From Pirellulaceae bacterium (GTDB taxonomy: Bacteria > Planctomycetota > Planctomycetia > Pirellulales > Pirellulaceae): a stretch of 33,784 nt of DNA. The first letter of the stretch is position 1, and each line of letters opens with the position of its first letter. The notes below the pieces were generated by a model, which worked only from the letters and a program-made list of their open reading frames with translations, did not search any database and was not told where the DNA came from. The position numbers and the translations under genes were made by a program. The stretch lies in the NCBI GenBank assembly GCA_026989685.1, contig JALSIV010000020.1, positions 1 through 33,784 of the forward strand, given 5' to 3'. Below, in pieces: positions 7,694 through 17,146 of this stretch.

Positions 7694-8164
7694 ATGATAT
7701 CTCAAACGGTCGAATATGCATTGCGGGCGATGGTGACCTTGGCCTACCGAGCCGGAGACGCCATGACGGTGCACGAGATCGCCGAAGTCACCCGCGTTCC
7801 CGCTCCCTATCTCTCGAAACTCATGCAGGGCATGGTTCGCTCGGGGTTGCTCAAGTCACGCCGCGGGCTCGGCGGTGGATTCACGCTTTCCCGCCCCCCC
7901 GACGCCATCACCATGTGGGACATCCTGCAAGCCGTCGATCCGTTGAAGCGGATTCATAGCTGTCCGCTGGAGATCGAAGGGCACGAGGAGTTGTGCCCGC
8001 TGCATCGGCGGGTCGACGCGGCACTGGCCGGGGTCGAGTCGGCGTTCAAGGGGACGACATTGGCCGAAGTCATCGCCGAATCGGGGAGCGACAGCCCGTT
8101 GTGTACGCGCCGCAGCGACATTGTCCCGCTGACCATCGAGCCACCCGACAAGAAGGACCAGTAG
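7694..8164 (+). CDS. Rrf2-family transcriptional regulator
   Basis: A 156-residue Rrf2 protein (the family of NsrR, IscR and RsrR), probably a dimeric DNA-binding regulator that senses NO, redox state or Fe-S supply. The N-terminal winged helix is clear: MISQTVEYALRAM, then VPAPYLSKLMQGMVRSGLL, then SRRGLGGGF as the wing. Glu7 sits where family members donate an Asp/Glu cluster ligand. The cluster region holds only C90 and C101 (HSCPLEIEG...LCPLHRR) with His104, not the three closely spaced cysteines of NsrR or IscR; another Cys is at 137. The ATG at 7694 begins the conserved domain exactly, although its ribosome binding site is weak. It lies downstream of hcp behind a terminator and only 13 nt before a transporter gene. 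Confidence 0.92.
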   Translation: MISQTVEYALRAMVTLAYRAGDAMTVHEIAEVTRVPAPYLSKLMQGMVRSGLLKSRRGLGGGFTLSRPPDAITMWDILQAVDPLKRIHSCPLEIEGHEELCPLHRRVDAALAGVESAFKGTTLAEVIAESGSDSPLCTRRSDIVPLTIEPPDKKDQ

Positions 8165-8177
8165 AGGGAATGCGTTG

Positions 8178-9704
8178 GTGAGCCAAGATGGCACACGACG
8201 ATTTTGGCCGGTGGTCCGACTGGTATCGGGACCGCTGCTCGCCTGGCTCGTCTACCATGGGTTGCCCAGTGAGTACGTGGACCATGCGGGCGGCCGGCAT
8301 CCACTGACCCCCGAGGCTCGAGCGACGCTAGGCGTCGCCGTGTGGATGGCCATTTGGTGGCTCACGGAAGCGACTCACATCTCCACCACGGCCTTGCTTC
8401 CACTGTTACTGTTTCCTTTGATTGGCAGCCGATCGCTGTCGGACACGGCCTCCCCGTACGCTCATCCATTGGTCTTCCTGTTTCTTGGAGGATTCTTGCT
8501 GGCGCTGGCCATGCAGCGTTGGCGGCTCGATCGTCGCATTGCGTTGCTGACACTCTCGCTGGTGGGAACGCGCCCGTCGTCGATGGTGGCGGGGTTCATG
8601 GGGGCGACCGCGCTGTTGAGTGCGTTCGTTTCGAACACGGCGACGGCAGCGATGATGTTGCCGATTGCGATGAGCGTCGTGGAGCTGGTGCGATCCGGTC
8701 GCGGTAGCCCCTCGGAGCAGGACAAACTGGCCACGGCGCTCCTGTTGGGGGTTGCCTACGGTGCCACGCTCGGCGGTTTGGCGACGCTGATCGGGACGCC
8801 TCCCAACGTAGCGCTGGCCGCGTTTCTCACCGAGTCGATCGACCCACCTTACCGACTCGAACTCTCATTCGCTCGCTGGTTGCTGATCGGCCTTCCCGTT
8901 TCCCTGGTCCTGCTACCGGTGACTTGGTGGTTGCTGACGCGAGGGGTGATTCGACTCGAGTCGGCCGCAGTCGCCGGTGGTCGCGAGTTGATCGCCGGGG
9001 AATTGCGCGCGTTGGGTCCCTGGTGCTGGGCCGAGCGGACGACGTTGGTGGTGTTTCTGCTCACGGCCGGCTGCTGGATCTTCCGGCCGTGGATGGTCGA
9101 GTGGCAGCTCCCCGGGGCACTCGGCGGCGGCCGACCGTTGGGCCACCTGAACGACACGGCGATCGCCATCGCGGCGGGGATCAGTCTGTTCCTGTTGCCC
9201 TCGCGCCTCTCCGGGGGCGAGCCGATCTTGAATTGGCAGGTGGCGCGAAAGCTGCCCTGGGAGATCTTGCTGTTGTTCGGCGGCGGCCTGAGTCTGGCCG
9301 GCGCGATGCGCGCCAATGGCGTGGCCGAGTTCTTGGGAGCGCAGACCGGCGAATTGCATCGGGTACCGGACTGGATCGTCGTGTTGGCGGTTACCGGTGC
9401 GATCGTATTCTTGACGGAGTTGACGAGCAACCTGGCGACCGTCGCCGCACTGCTACCGGTGCTCACGGCCATCGCACCGGGAATAGGCATTCATCCGTAT
9501 GGTTTGCTGTTTCCCGCGACGGTGGCCGCCAGTTGCGCTTTCATGCTTCCGGTAGCGACACCGCCCAACGCGATTGTGTTCGGCTCGGGGCACCTGCGGA
9601 TGGCCGACATGATGCGGGTCGGTTGGTGGCTGAACTTGTTGAGCATCGCCTGGTTGACGCTGCTGGCGGTCTTTTGGTTTCCGTACGTGCTGGCGGTTCC
9701 ATGA
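8178..9704 (+). CDS. SLC13/DASS-family anion transporter
   Basis: A roughly 508-residue polytopic inner-membrane protein of the divalent anion:sodium symporter family (dicarboxylates, sulfate and relatives). Two inverted repeats are visible by their substrate/sodium motifs: SNTATAAMMLP (about residue 151) with IGTPPNVALAAF, and ELTSNLATVAALLP (about 413) with VATPPNAIVFGSG. The first TM pairs sit around WLTEATHISTTALLPLLLFPL. The substrate cannot be read from sequence. The start is taken as GTG at 8178, preceded by GAGGGA eight bases upstream; a TTG at 8175 is in frame, and an ATG at 8170 is out of frame. It is likely co-transcribed with the Rrf2 gene, whose stop is 13 nt away. Confidence 0.9.
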   Translation: MSQDGTRRFWPVVRLVSGPLLAWLVYHGLPSEYVDHAGGRHPLTPEARATLGVAVWMAIWWLTEATHISTTALLPLLLFPLIGSRSLSDTASPYAHPLVFLFLGGFLLALAMQRWRLDRRIALLTLSLVGTRPSSMVAGFMGATALLSAFVSNTATAAMMLPIAMSVVELVRSGRGSPSEQDKLATALLLGVAYGATLGGLATLIGTPPNVALAAFLTESIDPPYRLELSFARWLLIGLPVSLVLLPVTWWLLTRGVIRLESAAVAGGRELIAGELRALGPWCWAERTTLVVFLLTAGCWIFRPWMVEWQLPGALGGGRPLGHLNDTAIAIAAGISLFLLPSRLSGGEPILNWQVARKLPWEILLLFGGGLSLAGAMRANGVAEFLGAQTGELHRVPDWIVVLAVTGAIVFLTELTSNLATVAALLPVLTAIAPGIGIHPYGLLFPATVAASCAFMLPVATPPNAIVFGSGHLRMADMMRVGWWLNLLSIAWLTLLAVFWFPYVLAVP

Positions 9705-9718
9705 GTTCCGGCGGCGCG

Positions 9719-10654
9719 TCACGAATTGATCAGCCAATAGCCCAGATAGCCTGTGCCCACCAGCGCGCCCATGAACGCCAGGAACAATAGGACCAGCAGG
9801 GCGGTCCGTTTGAGTTTCAGCGGAATCATGGTGGAGGCCACGACGACCAGTGTGATATAGCTGGTGACCCCTACCAGAAAGTAGAAGCCCCACGCGTCCG
9901 GCAGGTCCTCTTTGCCGCTGAACTTTTCCCACCAGCGCAGCCCGAAGATGGGAGCCAAGCCGGCGGTGATCACGGCTTGAGCACCGAGGAAGGCGATGAT
10001 GATGGCCATCGAGTATCCCAGGGGTGGGGCGGCCAGTTCGTCACGAGCTTTGAGGGTCTTGCTGAATTTCTTTTCCAGCGAGCCGTAGATGTTGCTGCTC
10101 ACCGTGAAGATCAGCGCGGTGACAAAGAAGCCGAAGAACGACCCCAACGTCACGCCTGCCATCATCAGCGAGTCGGGCTTGTAGCGCACGGCGTAGTAGA
10201 CGAACCCGCCGCAAAACAGAACGCCCAGCAGAAACACCCACCAGGGGGCCCCTCGCTCCATCCGCTTTTCCTGCAGCTTGTTTCGCAAGATCTCCCGTTC
10301 GGCCCAGTCCAGCATTTCGTTGCCGTGGCTGGGGAGGTTGGCGAACTCGGGGTCGTCGTCCCCTTCGCTCCGCGAAGTCTTCAGACGCTTTCCCGCCTTC
10401 AGGTCGAATCCGCAGTTCACACAGAGCACGGCGCCGGGCTTCAGCTCGGCCCGGCATTCGGGACAGCGGGGAACGGCGGCTTCTTCCACATGAGCGTCTT
10501 CGAGCAGATCTTCCAACGGAGCCGGTCCGGCCGGAGCTCGAGGAGCCGGGATGCTCAGCGGCTGTCCACACTTGGGGCACTTCACGCGCTTGCCCGCCAA
10601 TGCGTCCTTGGCTTGGAAGGATGCTCCGCACTGACAGGTCACCCGGATTGGCAT
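9719..10654 (-). CDS. Double zinc-ribbon, five-TM membrane protein
   Basis: A 311-residue protein with two N-terminal zinc ribbons: C7-x-C9...C26-x2-C29 (CQCGASF...CPKCGQPL) and C64-x2-C67...C78-x2-C81 (CPECRAEL...CVNCGFDL). A charged linker leads to five predicted membrane segments at about 138-157, 163-187, 213-239, 256-278 and 284-308. The first ribbon has the form often seen at the start of planctomycetal membrane proteins (VTCQCG...KCPKCGQ). Function is unknown. The ATG at 10654 follows GAGGAG with ten-base spacing. It converges with the SLC13 gene (14-nt gap) and diverges from groES. Confidence 0.8.
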   Translation of the reverse strand: MPIRVTCQCGASFQAKDALAGKRVKCPKCGQPLSIPAPRAPAGPAPLEDLLEDAHVEEAAVPRCPECRAELKPGAVLCVNCGFDLKAGKRLKTSRSEGDDDPEFANLPSHGNEMLDWAEREILRNKLQEKRMERGAPWWVFLLGVLFCGGFVYYAVRYKPDSLMMAGVTLGSFFGFFVTALIFTVSSNIYGSLEKKFSKTLKARDELAAPPLGYSMAIIIAFLGAQAVITAGLAPIFGLRWWEKFSGKEDLPDAWGFYFLVGVTSYITLVVVASTMIPLKLKRTALLVLLFLAFMGALVGTGYLGYWLINS

Positions 10655-11053
10655 GTCGACTCGACTCCTCGGTCAAAGGAAAGGGGATGGAATAGGCCAC
10701 TCGCCTGTAACGCCATTGTGTATGGTGCCTCCAGGCGACTCAAGCGGCTGGGAGAGGCCGCTGTCAAAATGACAGAACGGCGGCCGCCCCGTTCGCTGCC
10801 GAGCACCGGTTGCGACGGCGGGCCGCAACTCGTGCTTTGGCAATATCTTGCGGCGCGAGCCGGCGACTTGGGCACGCAACTTGCTTGAAATTGGCGGCAA
10901 CTGGCAAAGCCATTGCATTTGGCAGACGGGAATCCCGCGCCGGGGCGTCTCGAGCCGCGAGTCGTCCCGCCAGTCGGGTTGTTGGGAAAGCCGGATAACC
11001 AGGACCGGAAACAAGGGAACTCTCAAGAATTCACAAACGGAGGGAAGTCATCG
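10655..11053. other. groES upstream region
   Basis: These 399 nt lie between the divergent zinc-ribbon gene and groES. They hold one clear inverted repeat (10761-10775, listed separately) and a CGGGA-A-TCCCG palindrome near 10928. No CIRCE element (TTAGCACTC-N9-GAGTGCTAA) and no convincing sigma-70 or sigma-32 promoter was seen. No gene was recognised. Confidence 0.6.
10761..10775. promoter_or_regulatory. Inverted repeat upstream of groES
   Basis: CTGTCA and TGACAG flank AAA as a perfect 6-bp inverted repeat, with GCCG and CGGC as imperfect outer arms. It lies about 280 nt before groES and 107 nt before the divergent zinc-ribbon gene. It could be a dyad operator or an RNA hairpin; the target gene is not certain. 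Confidence 0.35.
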
Positions 11054-11386
11054 ATGGCAACCGCGACCAAGACCAAGTCGAAGCGGCAGACCAAGATCAA
11101 GCTCCAACCGCTGGGCGATCGCGTGGTGGTGAGGCGGGACGAGTCGGAAGAGAAGACGGCGGGAGGGATCCTGCTCCCGGACACGGCCAAGGACAAGCCG
11201 GCTCGCGGCCACATCGTCAGCGTGGGCGATGGCCGCATGCTGGACAACGGCGAGCGGGCTCCCTTGCAAGTGAAGGTCGGGGACCACGTCTTGTTCAGCA
11301 GCTACGCCGGTGAGACGTTCAAGGTCGAAGACGAGGAATTGCTGCTGATGCGGGAAGACGAGATTCTCGCGGTGATTGAAGAATAG
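11054..11386 (+). CDS. groES: Co-chaperonin GroES
   Basis: A 110-residue GroES (Hsp10), the heptameric lid of the GroEL folding chamber. The core [12 protein letters not shown] is followed by the mobile loop [17 protein letters not shown] that docks on GroEL, then [35 protein letters not shown], the standard C-terminus. It is slightly longer than E. coli GroES (97) because of a basic N-terminal extension of about 14 residues ([13 protein letters not shown]). The ATG at 11054 has GGAGGG nine bases upstream. It is the first gene of a groES-groEL operon with a 96-nt gap containing a hairpin. Confidence 0.97.
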   Translation: MATATKTKSKRQTKIKLQPLGDRVVVRRDESEEKTAGGILLPDTAKDKPARGHIVSVGDGRMLDNGERAPLQVKVGDHVLFSSYAGETFKVEDEELLLMREDEILAVIEE

Positions 11387-13105
<1,719 letters not shown>

Positions 13106-13429
13106 TCCCCGCTTCACCGGGAACCGGCTCGTCCGGCTCCCGCATGCATAAACGAACCCGGCTCCCGCATATTGGCGGGGGTCGGGTTCCTTTTGTTACT
13201 GGGATCTTTTCGCCCTCGTTTCGCCAGATGATGAGGGCTGCGCAGGTTGCATGTTTTCGCTGATCGATCCATCTGCGCCGCCAATCGGACGATCCGGCCA
13301 AAAAGCCGGGAAATTGCTTAACTTGTCCGCCGCCAAGGCGTACGATTAACCGGCCTCGGTATGGCCCGCTTGAAACCGATTCGAGTGGATCGGTTCGGAA
13401 GCCGGTTTTTCAACTTGGTGGTAACGGCA
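13106..13429. other. groEL downstream intergenic region
   Basis: This 324-nt gap contains the groEL terminator (13154-13197) and two copies of CCGGCTCCCGCAT, one of which forms part of the terminator stem. The remainder before the 13430 start shows no recognised gene, RNA or clear promoter. Confidence 0.6.
13154..13197 (+). terminator. Strong Rho-independent terminator of groESL
   Basis: GAACCCGGCTCCCGC (13154-13168) pairs over 15 bp, with two G-U wobbles, with GCGGGGGTCGGGTTC (13175-13189) around the loop ATATTG. CTTTTGTT follows immediately. Confidence 0.9.
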
Positions 13430-14881
13430 ATGACGAATGTACCGAAGCGATCGTACCGATCGATGTTGAGGGCAGCCGTGCTGTGGATCAGTGCGGGTAG
13501 CTGGCTCGTGCATGGCACTCCCGCGGCCGAAGCGCAATCGCTATTGGACTGGTGGCGAGGTCGCACCAACGTGGTCAACGTCTACGTTCCTCCGGGAGCC
13601 GTCGTTGCCACGACACCGGTGCGGGCGACCACGGTCACCGCGGCTCGGCCGACAACCGTTTACACCCCTCCGATTACCACGGGAATGACCAGTCCGCCCG
13701 TCCTATTGACCACGCCGGTCCCGGCTGCCGCGGTTCCCGCCACGGCGCTGCCGACCACGGCAGTTCCGTCGACGACGGTCCCGGTCACCGGAGCGACCAC
13801 GGTGGCGCAAGGTTACACCGTGCAGTACCGCGTGCAGACTCGCTATCGCACTCGATGGGTGCAAGTTCCCGTCACGGTTTACCGTCCCGTGACGACCGTC
13901 GATCCTGTCACGGGAGCTCGCACGACGATGACGCAGCCGTGTCAGTCATACACTTGGCAGGTGCGGCGGGTGCCGGTGACGCAGTGGCGTCCGGTGCGAG
14001 TCCTCTACGGTCCGCCGCCGGCCGGTTCGATTCCCACGATCACGCTGCCGAGCACTGCTGCGACGACGGCTTATCCGGTAGCCGCGGGTTCAACGGCGGC
14101 GCCGTCCGCCGCCGGGTCGGTTCCCGCTGACGTCCCTTTCACGACGACTCCGGCGCCCTGGACGAGCGTTCCATCGCCGTCGGTTCCCTCGTTTCCATCC
14201 ACGACCGGCGCCGCGGCACCGGCACCGGCTCCCTCGGCCGTCCCGCCCAGCAGTGGCTCGGATCGTGCCGACCGCTCGCCGCGCATTTCTCCCGAAGAGG
14301 CTCAGCGGCTGAGCAAACCGCCGACTTCGGCGCCCGGTTCTTCCGGCGAGACCTCGTCGGGTGGTGGCGACACAAGTCGCAACGGCCGAGTCGATGATGC
14401 TCGTGCCGATGGCAATTCCCACGACGGTGGTGGGGGGCCCAGTCACGGCAGCGAGGCCGGCCCAGCGCTCGATCCTCCCGCCAACGCTCGACCGAGCACC
14501 GACTCGGCGGGCTTGCGTTCGCTGGGGCCGCCCCCCCATCTCAAGCCGATCCCGCGAGTTCCGGCTCGAGCCACCCAGCCGGTGCCGGCGACCCAACCGG
14601 ATCCCTCGATTCGTCCCCCGGCATCGCCTCCCGTGCGTCGCCCCGACGGTCTGGAAGAGCCGCCGCAGTTGTTGGATCCTCGTGACGCCCTGGTCACCCA
14701 TTCGTCGGTTACTCATCGGGTGATGCGGACGTCATGGCAATCGGGCAGAACCGAGACTGCGTCAGGTCGTCATTCCTCACCCTTGGCAACCGGTGGCTCA
14801 TCTCGGAAAGCCGCCACGCCGCAGCCAACGATTCGCCGTTACCGTTCGACCGGCTGGCGGCATGTCGAGCTGGGAGAGTAG
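13430..14881 (+). CDS. Secreted Pro/Thr/Val-rich protein
   Basis: A 483-residue protein with a signal peptide (basic start, hydrophobic MLRAAVLWISAGSWLV, likely cleavage after AEA at residue 35). The mature part starts with QSLLDWWRGRTNVVNVYVPPG, then long Thr/Val/Pro/Ala-rich stretches. One compact region, QYRVQTRYRTRWVQVPVTVY, contains alternating basic and aromatic residues and a Cys-containing TTMTQPCQSYTWQVRRVP. The last 200 residues are Pro/Ser/Gly/Asp-rich and look disordered. I do not recognise a catalytic domain; a cell-surface or periplasmic role is likely. The ATG at 13430 gives the signal peptide; in-frame starts at 13361 and at residue 12 are possible. Its 3' end overlaps the convergent ATPase gene by 43 nt. 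Confidence 0.7.
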   Translation: MTNVPKRSYRSMLRAAVLWISAGSWLVHGTPAAEAQSLLDWWRGRTNVVNVYVPPGAVVATTPVRATTVTAARPTTVYTPPITTGMTSPPVLLTTPVPAAAVPATALPTTAVPSTTVPVTGATTVAQGYTVQYRVQTRYRTRWVQVPVTVYRPVTTVDPVTGARTTMTQPCQSYTWQVRRVPVTQWRPVRVLYGPPPAGSIPTITLPSTAATTAYPVAAGSTAAPSAAGSVPADVPFTTTPAPWTSVPSPSVPSFPSTTGAAAPAPAPSAVPPSSGSDRADRSPRISPEEAQRLSKPPTSAPGSSGETSSGGGDTSRNGRVDDARADGNSHDGGGGPSHGSEAGPALDPPANARPSTDSAGLRSLGPPPHLKPIPRVPARATQPVPATQPDPSIRPPASPPVRRPDGLEEPPQLLDPRDALVTHSSVTHRVMRTSWQSGRTETASGRHSSPLATGGSSRKAATPQPTIRRYRSTGWRHVELGE

Positions 14882-15636
14882 TTGGAGGCGGCACGGGTTG
14901 GCGGTGCGGCGCATGTCCAGGCGCCCCACTTTCGCAGAGCCGGTGGCAGGGTGCGGGGATCGGGATGGCGGCCGTGGCGGGCTTCCCACCAGTCGTACAG
15001 GTCGAACAGCACGTCGCGGTAGTTGCCTCCATGGTGTCGGTAGAGTTGCTCCAGTAGACCCTCGGGTGGACGCAAGTGGGACGGTGACTGTTGCACTCGA
15101 GCGGCCACCAGTTTGCGCAGTTGCGCGAGGCTGGGCTCGAGCACGGCCAGCGTACTCCAGGGACCGATCGTGTGACTGGTGGCGATAGCGCGGTGGCGTT
15201 TGAGCTGGATGAGCCCGCCGCAGGCTCGCTGCTTCCAGCGGCTCCAGCGATCGAGTCCGTCAATCAGCCACACCGTCGGCCGTCGAGCCGCCGCGATCGC
15301 GCCGACCGCGCACCCGAAGGGCATCCGGTCGGCACACAGCCACTGGCTTTGCCACGTGGTTGTTCGCTGGCCAAGCATTCGCCCGAGCGCGGCCAACGCG
15401 GCCGTCTTGCCGCTGCCGTGAGGTCCAACGAGCTGCATGGGGCGACGGGCCTGTTGGAGCGACTCGAGCCACCGTGTAAGCTGCCGAGGCTTGAGACCGA
15501 CCGGTTCGGTCTGCCGAGGATCGATCCACGACGCGCTGAACGGATTGTCGCTCGCCCTGCGGGACTCGATCGTTGCGCCGGTACGTGGCGCCACGGGAAC
15601 GATGCGGCAGCGAGAAGTCGTGTGGGATCGGATCAT
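14839..15636 (-). CDS. P-loop ATPase, third gene of an unknown operon
   Basis: A 265-residue predicted AAA-type ATPase. The Walker A motif GPHGSGKT is at 71-78 and the Walker B motif VWLIDGLD at 122-129, with ATSH at 152-155 in a sensor-1-like position. The upstream NPFSASWIDP resembles the NPF segment that begins ExeA/ORC-like AAA domains. The C-terminal part (GNYRDVLFDLYDWWEARHG) is likely a helical lid. No DNA-binding, protease or membrane domain is seen. The ATG at 15636 overlaps the stop of the preceding gene in an ATGA junction, so translation should be coupled. Its partners are two beta-rich, arrestin-like proteins, so it may power remodelling of a membrane complex; that is inference only. 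Confidence 0.7.
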   Translation of the reverse strand: MIRSHTTSRCRIVPVAPRTGATIESRRASDNPFSASWIDPRQTEPVGLKPRQLTRWLESLQQARRPMQLVGPHGSGKTAALAALGRMLGQRTTTWQSQWLCADRMPFGCAVGAIAAARRPTVWLIDGLDRWSRWKQRACGGLIQLKRHRAIATSHTIGPWSTLAVLEPSLAQLRKLVAARVQQSPSHLRPPEGLLEQLYRHHGGNYRDVLFDLYDWWEARHGRHPDPRTLPPALRKWGAWTCAAPPTRAASNYSPSSTCRQPVER

Positions 15637-16064
15637 GCCGTGTCCGCCAGCGAAGTCAGGTCCTGTCCCGGCCCCACGACGGCTCGAGCCGTCCGCACGT
15701 TGCCCAGCCGGAAGACTTGCTCTTCGAGAAACTCGCGACCGCTTTTGAGAAACAGTCGGACGCGAGCACACCAGCGGATCTTCAGCAACACGCCGTCATA
15801 GCTGAGCGGAGTCAGCGGCAGTCGCAGCCGCATGCTTCTCATCTCGCGCAGGTCGCTCACTTCCGTCTGTCCCGGAACCCGCCGTTCGAATACGACGACC
15901 GATAGGTCGCTTTCTCCCTTGCCGATGGTGTACCACAACACCGACGCCTCAATGGCCGCGACCGCGTCAGGAGCAACCGCGTCGATCTGGTAGTGCCAGA
16001 CGATCTCTTGTCCCGGTCGATAGCTGCGGCGTCCGGGAAGACTGATGCTAATGAGCGGATCCAT
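15633..16064 (-). CDS. Small beta-rich protein, arrestin-like (hypothetical)
   Basis: A 143-residue protein without signal peptide or membrane segment. It begins MDPLISISLPGRRSYRPGQEIVWHYQID, the pattern of a beta-sandwich opening (a P-G-x-x-hydrophobic turn), and continues with alternating beta-strand-like segments (VLWYTIGKGESDLSVVVF, DGVLLKIRWCARVRLFLKSG). The layout recalls arrestin-like or immunoglobulin-like domains, but this is by eye and I cannot name the family. It overlaps the upstream membrane-protein gene by 17 nt and the downstream ATPase gene by 4 nt, so the three products are probably made in stoichiometry and act together. Confidence 0.65.
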   Translation of the reverse strand: MDPLISISLPGRRSYRPGQEIVWHYQIDAVAPDAVAAIEASVLWYTIGKGESDLSVVVFERRVPGQTEVSDLREMRSMRLRLPLTPLSYDGVLLKIRWCARVRLFLKSGREFLEEQVFRLGNVRTARAVVGPGQDLTSLADTA

Positions 16065-17103
16065 GAGCGGTGACAGAATTGGTTTCGGGAATCACGACCA
16101 TCGGGAAGGGATGTTCAAACGTGCCGCCTCCTCGCTCCAGCGTGCCGCGCACCACCAGTTTCCAGGTGATGGCGTTGTGAGGCGAATGGAACGAGTGCAT
16201 CATGCCTGCCGGGATGCGGGACGCCGTTTCGACCTCCAGCGGCTGGCCGCTGCGTAGTTCAACGGGGCGACGCTCAATGATCGTTTCATTGTAGACGACC
16301 TGCCGATCAAAACGGATGTCCGTTCCCTGATGGCAAGTGGTTTCCTCTTCGCAAACCAAATGCACGGCGAGCTCTTGCAGTCGCACACTGCCGCTTTGTG
16401 AAACGTAGCAAGTGAACGGCTGCCCCGTCTGCAGGGGCTGGTCGGAGATCTCCACCAGCGTCGGTCCGACTCGAGTCTGTCGAACCAGTTGCAAGATGAA
16501 GAAACGAATGGCCCATACGCCGATGGCCATGAAGGGAAGGATGGCGACGGCAGCCAGCGGAGTCGGTTGTCCCTGCCGGTATCCGACCCAGACCTCTCGG
16601 ATGAGAAACAGAGTCAGTGCATTCCAAACCAAGCAGAAGGACGTCGCCGCCAGCATTTCCCAGGCGCCGCTGTGGGACATGGGCAGGCGATAGGCGAGAC
16701 GGATCCCCGGACTGTTGGTGAGGTTGATGCCGCGAGGAATTCCCGGCAGGGCCGTTGCGTCATCATCGTGTTCGGGAAGTGCGGCGAGCTTGGCGGCGTT
16801 GTGAGCCAGCGCGGAGCGGCGTTCCCGGCTGGTGCGCATCTGCAACAGGGATACAGCCAGCCCCCGCCCGCCCAAAAGAATAAACGAGGTGACGACGAGC
16901 AGTACCAGCCAGCGGCCGCCCCCCAACTGCCACGGTGTCTGCTCGTCGAAGAAGGTCGGCGCAAACAGCAGGTAGATCAGCGATGAGAGGCCGAGTAGGA
17001 ACCAGGCGGCGAAAAACGCCGTCTCCCCCCACTGTCCGACTCGCCGTGCACTCGTGGTGCGCGAGCCCTGCTTCTTCACCCAAACGCGAAAACGTCTCGC
17101 CAC
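16048..17103 (-). CDS. Multi-TM protein with C-terminal beta domain
   Basis: A 351-residue membrane protein. Hydrophobic segments lie at about 28-48, 63-85, 148-170 and 180-205. A hydrophilic loop (about 90-145) contains LPEHDDDATALPGIP. The C-terminal 150 residues (SDQPLQTGQPFTCYVSQSG... to ITWKLVVRGTLERGG) look like a beta-sandwich, with the HSPHNAITWKLVV strand resembling arrestin-like domains that follow DUF3592-type membrane modules. Function is unknown. The start is GTG at 17103, preceded by AAGG six bases away. It is the first gene of the overlapping operon 17103-14839 and lies just downstream of the tandem 81-bp elements. Confidence 0.7.
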   Translation of the reverse strand: MARRFRVWVKKQGSRTTSARRVGQWGETAFFAAWFLLGLSSLIYLLFAPTFFDEQTPWQLGGGRWLVLLVVTSFILLGGRGLAVSLLQMRTSRERRSALAHNAAKLAALPEHDDDATALPGIPRGINLTNSPGIRLAYRLPMSHSGAWEMLAATSFCLVWNALTLFLIREVWVGYRQGQPTPLAAVAILPFMAIGVWAIRFFILQLVRQTRVGPTLVEISDQPLQTGQPFTCYVSQSGSVRLQELAVHLVCEEETTCHQGTDIRFDRQVVYNETIIERRPVELRSGQPLEVETASRIPAGMMHSFHSPHNAITWKLVVRGTLERGGGTFEHPFPMVVIPETNSVTAHGSAH

Positions 17104-17146
17104 AGCCTACCTTCCCAGACGGCTCGAGCCGGCACGGCCATCGCCT

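Noticed and set aside
10884-10917. CTTGAAA...GCCATTG as a sigma-32-like heat-shock promoter for groES
   Set aside because: The spacing is several bases too long and the -10 part matches CCCCAT poorly.
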